From Christensenella sp. UBA4247 (GTDB lineage Bacteria; Bacillota; Clostridia; Christensenellales; CAG-1252), in NCBI GenBank assembly GCA_002395405.1, contig DGWX01000034.1, positions 1-38,000 of the forward strand: a stretch of DNA of 38,000 nucleotides. The letters are read 5' to 3'. Shown here piece after piece: positions 1 to 6,729 of this stretch. Positions within the stretch are counted from its first letter, which is position 1, and the number at the start of each line of letters is the position of its first letter. The position numbers and the translations under genes are program-made. The notes under the pieces are model-generated. The model ran no database searches. It was not told where the DNA came from and saw nothing but the letters and a program-made list of their open reading frames with translations.

Positions 1-310
1 TTTTACTTGCCCGTAATGCCGATAGCGCAGCGTTGGTGCGATCTCTTCCGCTTTTTGCTCCTCGCAAAGATTGGGACTTGACCGCTATTCAGTTGTAGGC
101 GCAGCTTGATCCGATTGATTGAAACAACACGTTTCCTGCGACTTCTTATCGGAAGGTGGCCACCTTTATCTTCGAAGGTCCGCATTGAACAGTCGATTCA
201 TTTTGGCTCGAATTACAAGCTACATTTTCAATTTACAATGGCATTTTCCCAAATACCATAAACAAACACCAACCTATACCCAACTTTTACACGCACAATA
301 TCGGGAAACG
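1..310. other. Stretch without a convincing gene, left edge of the island
   Basis: No reading frame here has a ribosome site or recognisable protein. A 60-codon leftward frame (3-185) is open but starts without a Shine-Dalgarno sequence and resembles nothing I know. The only structure I see is the iteron-like repeat at 251-295, listed separately. The flanking genes point leftward, so this may be the intergenic part before a further leftward gene outside the window. Confidence 0.4.
251..295. repeat. Iteron-like 45-base repeat, copy 1
   Basis: Three consecutive 10-13 base units of the type AAATACCATAAAC, AAACACCAAC and CTATACCCAAC are followed by TTTTACACGCA. The same arrangement, diverged, occurs at 1748-1792 in the same orientation. 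The two copies bracket the group of small leftward genes (311-1706). Candidate roles are an operator, a recombinase or excisionase arm site, or a replication iteron; none can be chosen from sequence. Confidence 0.5.
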
Positions 311-565
311 TTAGTTGGTATAGGAGCGCACGGACATTTTTACCTTGATACGAGAAGTGAACGGATAATAATGTAAATCCTTAAAACCTCTCATGTAATC
401 GGATCTCAACTTGGTTTTGGCATAGTATTTATCAATGCTGTATGTGATGTTCTTCTCCGCATCAAAACAAACATATTGAACGACGAAATAATCCCTCGTT
501 TCATAAACGCTTGCGACATAATGCAAGGTAAATGCCGCTTCAACTTCGATAATAAACTTGTCCAT
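311..565 (-). CDS. Hypothetical protein, 84 aa
   Basis: I do not recognise this protein. It is 84 residues long, rich in aromatic residues (many Tyr and Phe) and in Lys/Arg/Asp, with no signal peptide, membrane segment or metal motif. The start is supported by an AAGGAGG site inside the end of the upstream gene (568-873), whose stop codon is only two bases away, so the two are almost certainly translated from one message and probably coupled. Position next to a small sigma-like protein and a serine recombinase suggests an accessory gene of an integrative element. Function unknown. Confidence 0.65.
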   Translation of the reverse strand: MDKFIIEVEAAFTLHYVASVYETRDYFVVQYVCFDAEKNITYSIDKYYAKTKLRSDYMRGFKDLHYYPFTSRIKVKMSVRSYTN

Positions 566-567
566 CT

Positions 568-873
568 TTATGCTTCCTCCTTTAATCTGTCTTGTAAGAA
601 ATGTAAAAGTCGCGCGTTCATCCGTTGAACGTATTGGGGCGAATAGTAAAGTTTTTCCGCGGCTTCCTCTTGTGAATATCCTTCAATATAGAGGAAGGCA
701 TAAATCGAAAACAACTTTGCCGGCGCCGACGTCATAAGTGCATTGTATTTGTTCACCAAATCAAGAACTTGGTTATTGCCAACGCTTTTGATTGCAAGGT
801 CCATTACGGCCTTGTGTTTTTGATAAAATCTGATTTGCAATAAATCCTTCCGGATTTCCTCTAATGTTTTCAT
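568..873 (-). CDS. Small sigma-70 region 4-like / helix-turn-helix protein, 101 aa
   Basis: The protein is all-helical in appearance. Its C-terminal half (about residues 60-95, with motifs IEGYSQEEAAEKL and SPQYVQRM) has the spacing of a sigma-70 region 4 or LuxR-like helix-turn-helix: a first helix ending in AAEKL, a turn, then a recognition-type helix rich in Gln/Arg. Proteins of this size and form are common in clostridial conjugative elements and phages, where they act as small transcription regulators. An AAGGAGG site precedes the ATG by a normal distance. The hairpin at 901-960 lies directly upstream and may control it. Exact family not certain; a phage-type activator is an alternative. 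Confidence 0.6.
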   Translation of the reverse strand: MKTLEEIRKDLLQIRFYQKHKAVMDLAIKSVGNNQVLDLVNKYNALMTSAPAKLFSIYAFLYIEGYSQEEAAEKLYYSPQYVQRMNARLLHFLQDRLKEEA

Positions 874-900
874 TTTTCCTCCTTGAATGGGGGATCTGCC

Positions 901-960
901 ATAAAAAAATACCTCTACGACAGAACCCGAAATCGAATTCTTGTTCGTAGAGGTATTTAA
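901..960 (-). terminator. Terminator or attenuator hairpin upstream of the sigma-like gene
   Basis: A perfect 14-base inverted repeat (907-920 with 945-958, arm AAATACCTCTACGA) has a 24-base loop and, read leftward, is followed by seven T residues: an intrinsic terminator on the minus strand. It lies between the zinc-ribbon gene (1062-1232) and the gene it precedes (start 873). A short frame beginning with GTG at 970 (MSKVKYLYEQEF...) runs through the hairpin, which would fit attenuation by leader translation. The hairpin is plain; the attenuation idea is inference. Confidence 0.75.
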
Positions 961-1061
961 CCTTTGACACGAACCTTGCCTATGCCACAGTGATGCAGGA
1001 TTTATCTTGGACGCTTTTTCAGTCCGACCTTGATTTGTAGCATAAACGAAATGGTTATTGG

Positions 1062-1232
1062 TTATTGCGCTTTTTTGTTGTGTATCCTAATTACGCTATC
1101 TCCGTTTATAAAACGCTGGAAGAACACCGCATGGCAAATTGAACAACTGCCTTTAATTACGTCATTGCCCTGACTTGCCGCTATATAGTTCCAACATTGA
1201 GGGCAACGCATACGCATAGTGCGATAAATCAT
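1062..1232 (-). CDS. Zinc-ribbon protein, 56 aa
   Basis: A 56-residue protein with two knuckles, CPQC near residues 10-13 and CSIC near 30-33, the pattern of a treble-clef or zinc-ribbon fold, followed by a basic tail (HNKKAQ). The start at 1232 is chosen because an AAGGAGGTG site lies directly in front of it; an upstream in-frame ATG at 1259 would place the ribosome site inside the gene. Small Cys-rich proteins like this are frequent cargo of clostridial conjugative elements, often of unknown role. The promoter at 1471-1499 with a LexA-like box reads toward this gene over a leader of about 230 bases. Confidence 0.65.
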   Translation of the reverse strand: MIYRTMRMRCPQCWNYIAASQGNDVIKGSCSICHAVFFQRFINGDSVIRIHNKKAQ

Positions 1233-1445
1233 ATTACACCTCCTTTCCCCATACTCCATAATTCCCTTGTATTTGCAAACTCGCGGTACGGTTGGGAAGT
1301 CCTATACCATAGTAAGCAAGGTTCTTATGGGACACAATTTTCAACGCGAAAACTGCGGTTTTTTAAGACGACGCACTTTGATTTGACCAGCGTTTTTTGC
1401 GAGCGGGGCGTGCTCAGAAAGGGCCAAAAGCGGTCGGCTTTATAT

Positions 1446-1499
1446 GAACAAATGTTCGCCTTTTGATCTTATTATATCGCTCCGATAGTTAAAAGTCAA
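1446..1499 (-). promoter_or_regulatory. Leftward promoter with LexA (SOS) box
   Basis: On the minus strand TTGACT (1494-1499) and a perfect TATAAT (1471-1476) are 17 bases apart, giving a start near 1464. Just downstream, at 1446-1458, the minus strand reads CGAACATTTGTTC, which fits the Gram-positive LexA/DinR operator (CGAAC, four bases, GTTCG) with both half sites intact. An operator there would block initiation, so the transcript toward 1232 should be induced by DNA damage. The SOS assignment is inference from the motif. Confidence 0.7.
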
Positions 1500-1518
1500 T
1501 GCGTTTACAACATTTCAT
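1489..1518 (-). CDS. Possible nine-residue ORF overlapping the promoter
   Basis: A strong site (AAGGAGG) is followed by ATG and the short frame MKCCKRIDF, ending at 1489. It lies downstream of the 58-aa gene and overlaps the -35 element of the SOS-type promoter. It may be the remnant of a longer gene or a chance frame after a real ribosome site. Confidence 0.2.
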   Translation of the reverse strand: MKCCKRIDF

Positions 1519-1529
1519 TTCCTCCTTTT

Positions 1530-1706
1530 TTAATTGCTTAATTTGCGTGCGCCGCGCTTCTTATGCCTATTGGAATACACATAGCATTCAAGCAAAGAAA
1601 TGAAATTATCCATTTCTGTTTTAGTGATGCCCGAAAGGTCAACATTTACATCGTCAACAAACACACGAATACCGCTTGTATTATTCTTCAATTCGATTTC
1701 CGTCAT
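1530..1706 (-). CDS. Hypothetical protein, 58 aa
   Basis: The predicted protein is small and soluble: an N-terminal half that looks like beta strands (IRVFVDDVNVDLSG), a helix (TKTEMDNFISLLECYVYSNRH) and a basic C-terminus (KKRGARK). I do not recognise the family. The start at 1706 is preferred over the longer frame because AGGAGG lies just before it. It is the first of the leftward genes after the recombinase, and the iteron-like repeat (1748-1792) lies about 40 bases upstream of its start, where an operator would be expected. Short proteins next to serine recombinases can be directionality factors, but nothing in the sequence shows that here. Confidence 0.55.
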   Translation of the reverse strand: MTEIELKNNTSGIRVFVDDVNVDLSGITKTEMDNFISLLECYVYSNRHKKRGARKLSN

Positions 1707-1747
1707 AATTCTTCCTCCTATTTTCACAGTACAACTCGAATTGACGG

Positions 1748-1792
1748 AATACCACAAACAAATACCAAACAAGCACCAAACTTTTCCCCGCA
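1748..1792. repeat. Iteron-like 45-base repeat, copy 2
   Basis: Units AATACCACAAAC (1748-1759), AAATACCAAAC (1760-1770) and AAGCACCAAAC (1771-1781) are followed by TTTTCCCCGCA. This is the better conserved partner of 251-295 and lies in the intergenic region between a leftward gene (start 1706) and the rightward recombinase (start 2066). Apart from this repeat and the hairpin at 1964-1993 I see nothing else in the 1707-2065 gap. Confidence 0.5.
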
Positions 1793-1963
1793 ACTTTCCC
1801 TCGCATGAAATAGTGTTTCACAAAATCTCTTCGCTGAAAAGGGTGGAAAATATAGCCTTAAAACGCAAAACGAAAAAACAAAAACGGCAATATTTTTCAC
1901 TTAATCCTTGTCCGCGGCAAGATTTTGTATTCGGGATCGTTCGTGTAGATAATCGTTCGGGTT

Positions 1964-1993
1964 CCCCCAAAGAGGATAGGTTTTGTTTGGGGG
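1964..1993. other. Hairpin upstream of the recombinase gene
   Basis: CCCCCAAA (1964-1971) and TTTGGGGG (1986-1993) form a perfect 8-base stem with a 14-base loop, about 70 bases before the recombinase start. There is no T-tract behind it, so it is not a terminator; a protein-binding site or leader structure of the recombinase message is possible. Confidence 0.4.
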
Positions 1994-2065
1994 TTAGCGA
2001 GGGTTAGTTGCTGGAAAAAGCAAAAATCCGAGGATACGATGAAAACATAGGAGGAAAAGAACACG

Positions 2066-3568
2066 ATGAAGAAAGCAGTTGCGTATTTGAGGTATTCAAG
2101 CGATAAGCAAACGGAACAGTCCATTGAGGGACAAATGCACGTTTGTCAGTCTTATGCCGAACAAAACGGATTCTTGATTACGCATTATTACATTGACCGC
2201 GCATTAAGTGCAAAGACGTCAGAAAACCGCGTCGAATTTCAACAAATGCTACAAGACAGCGCACAAAAAGCGTGGGAGGTCGTTCTTGTTTACAAGTTAG
2301 ACCGCTTTGCACGAAACAAATATGAGATGGCTATCCACAGAAAGACGCTTCGGGATAACGGCGTAAAACTCATTTCTTGTATGGAGAACATTCCCGACGC
2401 CCCGGAAGGAATAATCCTTGAAGCACTTTTAGAGGGTATGGCAGAATACTATTCCGCTGAACTTGCTCAAAAGGTCAAAAGAGGTATGCGCGAAACCCGC
2501 CGGAAAGGTCTTTGGACGGGTGGTCGATTGCAATTCGGCTACAAAGTACAAGACAAAAGGATCGTCGTTGACGAAAACGAAGCAAACATAATAAATCAAA
2601 TGTTCCTGATGTACGCGGCGGGTATGTCTATCTGCGAGATTTACGACCACTTTAACGAAACGGGATTGCTTCACAACGGCAAGCCTCTTTCTCATAGCGC
2701 GCTTTATCGCATTTTCAGCGATGAAAAATATATCGGCAAATATACCGTGGATGGAGAAGACTACCCCGATATGTATCCACGTATTATCTCGGATGAACTA
2801 TTCAACGAAGCTCAAAAGGAAGTTGCCCGCAACCGATATGGTAAGCACCGCCCGGGCATAAACTATATGCTCCGCGATAAAATGAAATGCGGATACTGCG
2901 GAAGCAATATGGCAGCAAGCACGGGAACTGCTCGAAATGGTGAAACGCTGCGTTATTACGCCTGTATGGGACAACGTAAAAAACAAACATCTTGCACCAA
3001 AAAGCCCGTCCGTAAAGACCTGATAGAGGGACTTGTGACGGATGCAATTTTAACCGCACTCGGAACGGACGAACTAATAACTCGGCTTGCAAAGTTGGTG
3101 ATGGAAAAGCACGCCGGCAAGAAAGCAAACGCCATTCTTGAAACCCTACGCAAAGAGCTTTGCGAAGTGCAAGCGGCAATTAAGAATATGACGAAAGCGA
3201 TCGAGATGGGCATCATAACCAATACCACGCTAACTCGACTGACCGAACTTGAAAACAAAGAAAACGAATTGAAAACAAAGCTCGCATTGGAAGAGTCGTC
3301 CTCAGCGTTAGAATTGACACTTTCTGAGGTGTGCAAGTACATAAAGAAGTACATTAAGAAAGAGCCGTATGTTGTGATAAAAAAGCTCGTCCGACAGATC
3401 TTAATCTATGATGATAAAATAGAGGTTTTCTTGAACTACACCAACCGCGCGAAGACGGAGAAAGAGGGTATAACTTTTTATGAAACAACAGCGATGATTG
3501 AGGCTGATAGGCACCTGCTTCACGTCGAGCCGAAGTCCGAAGAGATCAAAGTGAAAGTGTGCGTGTGA
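2066..3568 (+). CDS. Large serine recombinase (site-specific integrase/excisionase)
   Basis: Residues 1-150 are a resolvase-type catalytic domain: YLRYSSDKQ at the N-terminus carries the nucleophilic serine (S11), and YKLDRFARN has the expected Arg residues. It is followed by a recombinase domain (about 160-270), a zinc-ribbon segment (CGYCGSN near 280, later YYAC and TSC) and a coiled-coil region (about 350-440). Length (500 aa) and order match large serine integrases of conjugative and mobilisable elements such as TndX/TnpX. It acts on att DNA in the cytoplasm by a phosphoserine exchange. The start has AGGAGG 11 bases upstream. It is the last gene of the left element. No excisionase or relaxase is visible, so the rest of the element must lie to the left. 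Confidence 0.95.
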   Translation: MKKAVAYLRYSSDKQTEQSIEGQMHVCQSYAEQNGFLITHYYIDRALSAKTSENRVEFQQMLQDSAQKAWEVVLVYKLDRFARNKYEMAIHRKTLRDNGVKLISCMENIPDAPEGIILEALLEGMAEYYSAELAQKVKRGMRETRRKGLWTGGRLQFGYKVQDKRIVVDENEANIINQMFLMYAAGMSICEIYDHFNETGLLHNGKPLSHSALYRIFSDEKYIGKYTVDGEDYPDMYPRIISDELFNEAQKEVARNRYGKHRPGINYMLRDKMKCGYCGSNMAASTGTARNGETLRYYACMGQRKKQTSCTKKPVRKDLIEGLVTDAILTALGTDELITRLAKLVMEKHAGKKANAILETLRKELCEVQAAIKNMTKAIEMGIITNTTLTRLTELENKENELKTKLALEESSSALELTLSEVCKYIKKYIKKEPYVVIKKLVRQILIYDDKIEVFLNYTNRAKTEKEGITFYETTAMIEADRHLLHVEPKSEEIKVKVCV

Positions 3569-3611
3569 GTTTTCCTCAAGCCCAACTCCCATTTTATGGC
3601 ACTATTGTGCA

Positions 3612-3640
3612 TTGAACCCAAATGTGCTAAACTATAATAA
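3612..3640 (+). promoter_or_regulatory. Promoter region of the RES-HEPN pair
   Basis: TTGAAC (3612-3617) is followed by TATAAT at 3633-3638 (spacing 15) or TAATAA at 3635-3640 (spacing 17). The elements are good but the spacing with the perfect -10 is short. It lies 27 bases before the RES gene start. Confidence 0.5.
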
Positions 3641-3666
3641 ATGCTTTGATTCAGGGGGGCGGCGAT

Positions 3667-4776
3667 ATGGGAGATGCTCATTGGGTAGATGCGATTAATC
3701 AAAATGAAGAAATATATATCCCTATTAGGATTAGCTATGATTGTGAATACGAGTCTAGACTAAAAACAGTCTTCGATATCATATGTAACACTTTAGAAAA
3801 GAATGACGCTCCAAAAGCTGTCCTGTCAGCGGCAAAAGACATCTCTCACAAAATTGTTCGCGCTTTAGATGCCTATTATAAAGGCGGCATCGTGGGATCG
3901 TACCAAATTGTATTTAATATTCTAAAAGAACTTGAGCATTCTTTTGCAATTTCGAAGATAAGGACCAGTATTTCGTTTCCAAGAGAAGTAGAAGGTCGCG
4001 AAGAGTTGCAATTGTTTAGGGCACGGCTGTCGGAAACATCCATTGCATTCAAAGCAAAAGAAATGCGCCATATTCCATTTAATCAAAGGAGCAAGGTCAA
4101 ATCCGAGCGATTTAGTATTCCGGGATTGCCTTGTTTATATCTAGGAAATACATCGTATGCATGCTGGCTTGAGATGGGATGTCCTCCAGAACACCAATTC
4201 AATGTATCCCCCGTCACCGTTGACCCCGATCTAAAAATATTCAACCTAACGTGCTCTACGCAAAAGTTGTACACTATAATTGATTGGGAAGAGGATCCTC
4301 GAACAAAAGAAGAAAAAATCGTGGATGGGATAAAAGTTTATTTGCTAAATGTAGCGTCTTCTTTTCATGTCAAAGAACAAGATCGGCATTTTAAATCTGA
4401 ATATATCATTCCTCAAATGATTATGCTTGCTTGTAAAGCTTTAGGGCTAAACGGTATCGCTTATCATTCAAAAAAGGTTGAGCACGAAGCCTTTGCGGCT
4501 TTTGCCGCAGTAAACCTTGCTCTATTCGCCGATTACAATAACGAAAAAGAATATTCTGCTATTTGCAACGAGATTAAAATAGGTGATTCATACAATTATG
4601 CTTTATTCAAACAACTGCTACCCGTCGCCGTCGCGCAAGAAAGCGACTATAAATTGCGTAATGACCTATATTATCAAAACCTCGTAGGCGATTTCAAAAT
4701 CCACTTTCGCTATCAAGAAACGACTTTTTATGAGTTTGACAAATTTCTTTTTTCTACATGGAAAAATCGTTTTTAA
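3667..4776 (+). CDS. RES-domain protein (probable NAD+-targeting toxin family), 369 aa
   Basis: Residues about 112-310 match the RES family. The signature arginine is in LFRAR (R118), the glutamate in CWLEMG (E169), and a candidate serine is in YHSKK (S268), with the typical PGLPCLYLGNT segment between them. RES toxins such as those in RES-Xre pairs degrade NAD+. Here the protein is about twice the usual toxin length: a helical N-terminal region (1-100) precedes the RES domain, as in the large RES proteins with HEPN/RES-type N-terminal domains, and a tail follows. No Xre partner is present; the next gene overlaps and encodes an Rx4H protein. Start 3667 is chosen because GGGGGG lies 7-10 bases upstream. 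Toxicity is inference. Confidence 0.75.
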   Translation: MGDAHWVDAINQNEEIYIPIRISYDCEYESRLKTVFDIICNTLEKNDAPKAVLSAAKDISHKIVRALDAYYKGGIVGSYQIVFNILKELEHSFAISKIRTSISFPREVEGREELQLFRARLSETSIAFKAKEMRHIPFNQRSKVKSERFSIPGLPCLYLGNTSYACWLEMGCPPEHQFNVSPVTVDPDLKIFNLTCSTQKLYTIIDWEEDPRTKEEKIVDGIKVYLLNVASSFHVKEQDRHFKSEYIIPQMIMLACKALGLNGIAYHSKKVEHEAFAAFAAVNLALFADYNNEKEYSAICNEIKIGDSYNYALFKQLLPVAVAQESDYKLRNDLYYQNLVGDFKIHFRYQETTFYEFDKFLFSTWKNRF

Positions 4777-5258
4777 TAAAGACTATGACGTACAAAGAAA
4801 GATACTACAAAAAAGTCTGGGGCTCGGTCGGTTTTATCGTTAACCTTTCCCAAATGATAGAATACAACATAGCAAACATCTTAGCATTGAATGAGATTTT
4901 GTCCGCTTTTGACAAACAGGACTCTATGTATGTTTTTGAATACAATGAACTACTTAGAAAAACAGATGAGTGGTATGCCGAATTAGACAAGAAAGAATTG
5001 GGGAAAGTTCTAAGAGAAGCAAAGAACAGGCCCATATTTACAGAGCAATTTATTGATTTCCTAGATAAAATCCGAGTTGAAAGGAACTACTATGTACACA
5101 CCTTTTTCAAAGAGGATCTAAAAACAAAGCAGTTTCAAGACCACCCAAAAGAATGCATCCCGCGCCTGCAAGAACTCGTTGGCGATATGCATGCCGCAAA
5201 CGAAGAACTCGTAAAGATATTTCAAGAGATGCAACAAGAAGTAAAATTGATCTACTAA
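4758..5258 (+). CDS. HEPN-like protein with Rx4H motif, partner of the RES gene, 166 aa
   Basis: The protein is helical and carries ERNYYVH, in which R109 and H114 form the Rx4H motif of HEPN ribonucleases, in the place expected after a long helix pair. The family is unassigned. It overlaps the RES gene by 19 bases if the first ATG is used; a second ATG at 4785 (MTYKERYYKK) is equally plausible, and neither has a strong ribosome site, which suggests translational coupling. The pairing with RES suggests either a two-gene defence or toxin system or a regulator of the RES protein. The 93-base module begins right after its stop. Function is inference; the motif is seen directly. Confidence 0.6.
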   Translation: MEKSFLIKTMTYKERYYKKVWGSVGFIVNLSQMIEYNIANILALNEILSAFDKQDSMYVFEYNELLRKTDEWYAELDKKELGKVLREAKNRPIFTEQFIDFLDKIRVERNYYVHTFFKEDLKTKQFQDHPKECIPRLQELVGDMHAANEELVKIFQEMQQEVKLIY

Positions 5259-5260
5259 AA

Positions 5261-5353
5261 ATGAAATAACACATTTTCTTGACGATTTTTTGAAAGTAAT
5301 ATTACTTTGTAATATTAAATTGTGGCGCTATTAGACCTATGAAGCGGTCACCA
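5261..5353 (+). repeat. Cassette-end module A (inverted repeat plus GGTCACCA)
   Basis: These 93 bases align without gaps and with few changes to 9607-9699. In order they contain a TTGACG element, a 9-base inverted repeat TAATATTAC/GTAATATTA around TTT (5297-5317), GTGGC (5322-5326), which can pair with GTCAC at 5347-5351, and the end GGTCACCA (5346-5353). It sits directly after the HEPN-like gene. I interpret it as the right end of an inserted cassette; it could instead be a short transcription unit, because a terminator follows at 5363-5394. Confidence 0.65.
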
Positions 5354-5874
5354 AGAGCGAAGACGGTTTGTGTGTTGAGCACAGACCGTTTTTTATTTGC
5401 GTTCACTTGAAAGGGATTCGAATAGGGAGCCGCGAGGAACGAGCGCTTTGCAACGCAAAGTGAAAAGGCTATAACGCCTTTTCAGCGGGTAGGCCCGTAC
5501 AGACGGGGAATCCCGTAGGGGTCACCAAGATCGAAGACGGTTTGTGTGTTGAGCACAGACCGTTTTTTATTTGCGTTCACTTGAAAGGGATTCGAATAGG
5601 GAGCCGCGAGGAACGAGCGCTTTGCAAAGCAAAGTGAAAAGGCTATAATGCCTTTTCAGCGGGTAGGCCCGTACAGACGGGGAATCAGAAGGGGTCACCA
5701 AGATCGAAGACGGTTTGTGTGTTGAGCACAGACCGTTTTTTATTTGCGTTCACTTGAAAGGGATTCGAATAGGGAGCCGCGAGGGACGAGCGCTTTGCAA
5801 AACAAAGTGAAAAGGCTATAACGCCTTTTCAGCGGGTAGGCCCGTACAGACGGGGAATCCCGTAGGGGGCACCA
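5346..5874 (+). repeat. Three tandem copies of a 173-175 base unit
   Basis: Copies run 5346-5519, 5520-5692 and 5693-5874, each beginning with GGTCACCA and almost identical in sequence. Each holds a terminator hairpin, the stretch TTGAAAGGGATTCGAATAG, a palindrome GCTTTGCAAAGC (or variant), a perfect 8-base hairpin GAAAAGGC/GCCTTTTC, and an end reading ACGGG-GAAT-CCCGT-AGGGGTC-ACCA in copies 1 and 3 (copy 3 lacks the T). That end resembles the T-arm, acceptor strand and CCA of a tRNA (tRNA-Glu type) with a shortened loop. Related single copies occur at 7862-8042 and, in part, at 10725-10820. No protein-coding gene lies in this 690-base gap. Confidence 0.85.
5363..5394 (+). terminator. Intrinsic terminator inside the repeat unit (three copies)
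   Basis: ACGGTTTGTG and CACAGACCGT pair over 10 bases (one wobble) around a 7-base loop and are followed by six T residues. The same hairpin recurs at 5537-5568 and 5710-5741. It would end the RES-HEPN message. Confidence 0.85.
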
Positions 5875-5882
5875 CTTGAAAC

Positions 5883-5917
5883 CCCAGTTGCTCCACAGCA
5901 ACTGGGATTTTATTATT
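5883..5917 (+). terminator. Terminator at the left end of cassette II
   Basis: CCCAGTTGCT and AGCAACTGGG form a perfect 10-base stem with a 4-base loop and a T-rich tail. It starts 8 bases after the last CACCA, in the position where cassettes III and IV carry different terminators. Confidence 0.85.
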
Positions 5918-5951
5918 AGTAGCAAAAAGCATCCAAAGGAGGAGATGAAGC

Positions 5952-6722
5952 GTGTTTAGTGATTATAATTTGTTTGATTATATTATCACTTTTGATTCAG
6001 AAACGAGGAAGCTAGCAAAAGATCAATATTTTAACATTTCATTCTTGCGTTTAAAGATGGATGATTTTAAGAAAAACAATCCCTCGAAAGATCCTGTTTT
6101 TCGATTCAGCGATCCTCGTTTAAAGGAGAAACAGTTGGAACAAAACAAGAAGAGAAATAGTGAAGTGCGCGAAGTCATTAGGCGGATAAACAATCAATTG
6201 CTAACCGCCGACTTATCCATAATGTCTATTTATGCGTATTTTGCAGAAATGCTAGAACATCAAAACTCATCAGAAGAGCGCACTTTAATAGAGATTCTTT
6301 TTCGGAGAGAATGCTCTCGAGCTTGTTCGGAATATTATAGCATTAAAGAGAATTTCAAAACGGTGATTAACACGTTGTATGAGATAACGCCAAAAAGGGG
6401 GGATAAAAACTTCCTTGATAAAGTGAAGCCCCTCACGACAAACGATAACAGGCTGGAGCTTTTTCATAAGCAGAGCCTTGCTTTATCTAATAATCAAGCA
6501 TATAAGGATGTCATTAAAATTAGGACAGCCGAAACGCACGGGATTCCTTGCTTGGATGAAATGACCGATATAATGGACTTCGATGGGAATGGCACATTGG
6601 TTGGCGGACCGTGTTATGTTATAAAAAGCGAAAATCTGTATCAAATGATACGTGCCGCGTATCAAGCACTGATCCCGCTTAAGGATAGCCTACAAGCCAT
6701 TCTCGACAATATAAAAATTTAG
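5952..6722 (+). CDS. Hypothetical helical protein with Rx4H (HEPN-like) motif, 256 aa
   Basis: The product is soluble and mostly helical, with a charged N-terminal half. Near the C-terminus KIRTAETHG contains R191 and H196, an Rx4H motif like that of HEPN nucleases, followed by a Gly/Cys segment and a final helix. I do not recognise a named family; a Cthe_2314-type HEPN protein is one possibility. It starts with GTG, supported by AAAGGAGG nine bases upstream; an ATG at 5945 runs into a stop at once. It is convergent with the next gene, the two stops being 7 bases apart, and both lie in cassette II between two CACCA ends. A defence or RNA-cleaving role is inferred only from motif and neighbourhood. 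Confidence 0.6.
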   Translation: MFSDYNLFDYIITFDSETRKLAKDQYFNISFLRLKMDDFKKNNPSKDPVFRFSDPRLKEKQLEQNKKRNSEVREVIRRINNQLLTADLSIMSIYAYFAEMLEHQNSSEERTLIEILFRRECSRACSEYYSIKENFKTVINTLYEITPKRGDKNFLDKVKPLTTNDNRLELFHKQSLALSNNQAYKDVIKIRTAETHGIPCLDEMTDIMDFDGNGTLVGGPCYVIKSENLYQMIRAAYQALIPLKDSLQAILDNIKI

Positions 6723-6729
6723 TCTTTTC

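Noticed and set aside
3..185. 60-codon leftward open frame at the window edge
   Set aside because: No ribosome site, no resemblance to a known protein, composition unlike the neighbouring real genes.
1600..2007. 135-codon rightward frame over the leftward 58-aa gene and the intergenic region
   Set aside because: No ribosome site; it runs through the iteron repeat and hairpin and antisense to a gene with a clear start.
5297..5317. TAATATTAC as a rolling-circle nick site (as in geminiviruses and other CRESS-DNA replicons)
   Set aside because: The nonamer is identical, but here it is an arm of an inverted repeat and not in a hairpin loop, and no HUH endonuclease gene is in the window. Probably coincidence.
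5495..5527. A functional tRNA gene in the 174-base unit
   Set aside because: Only the T-arm, acceptor 3' strand and CCA are recognisable, the T-loop is shortened, and no D-arm or anticodon arm fits upstream.
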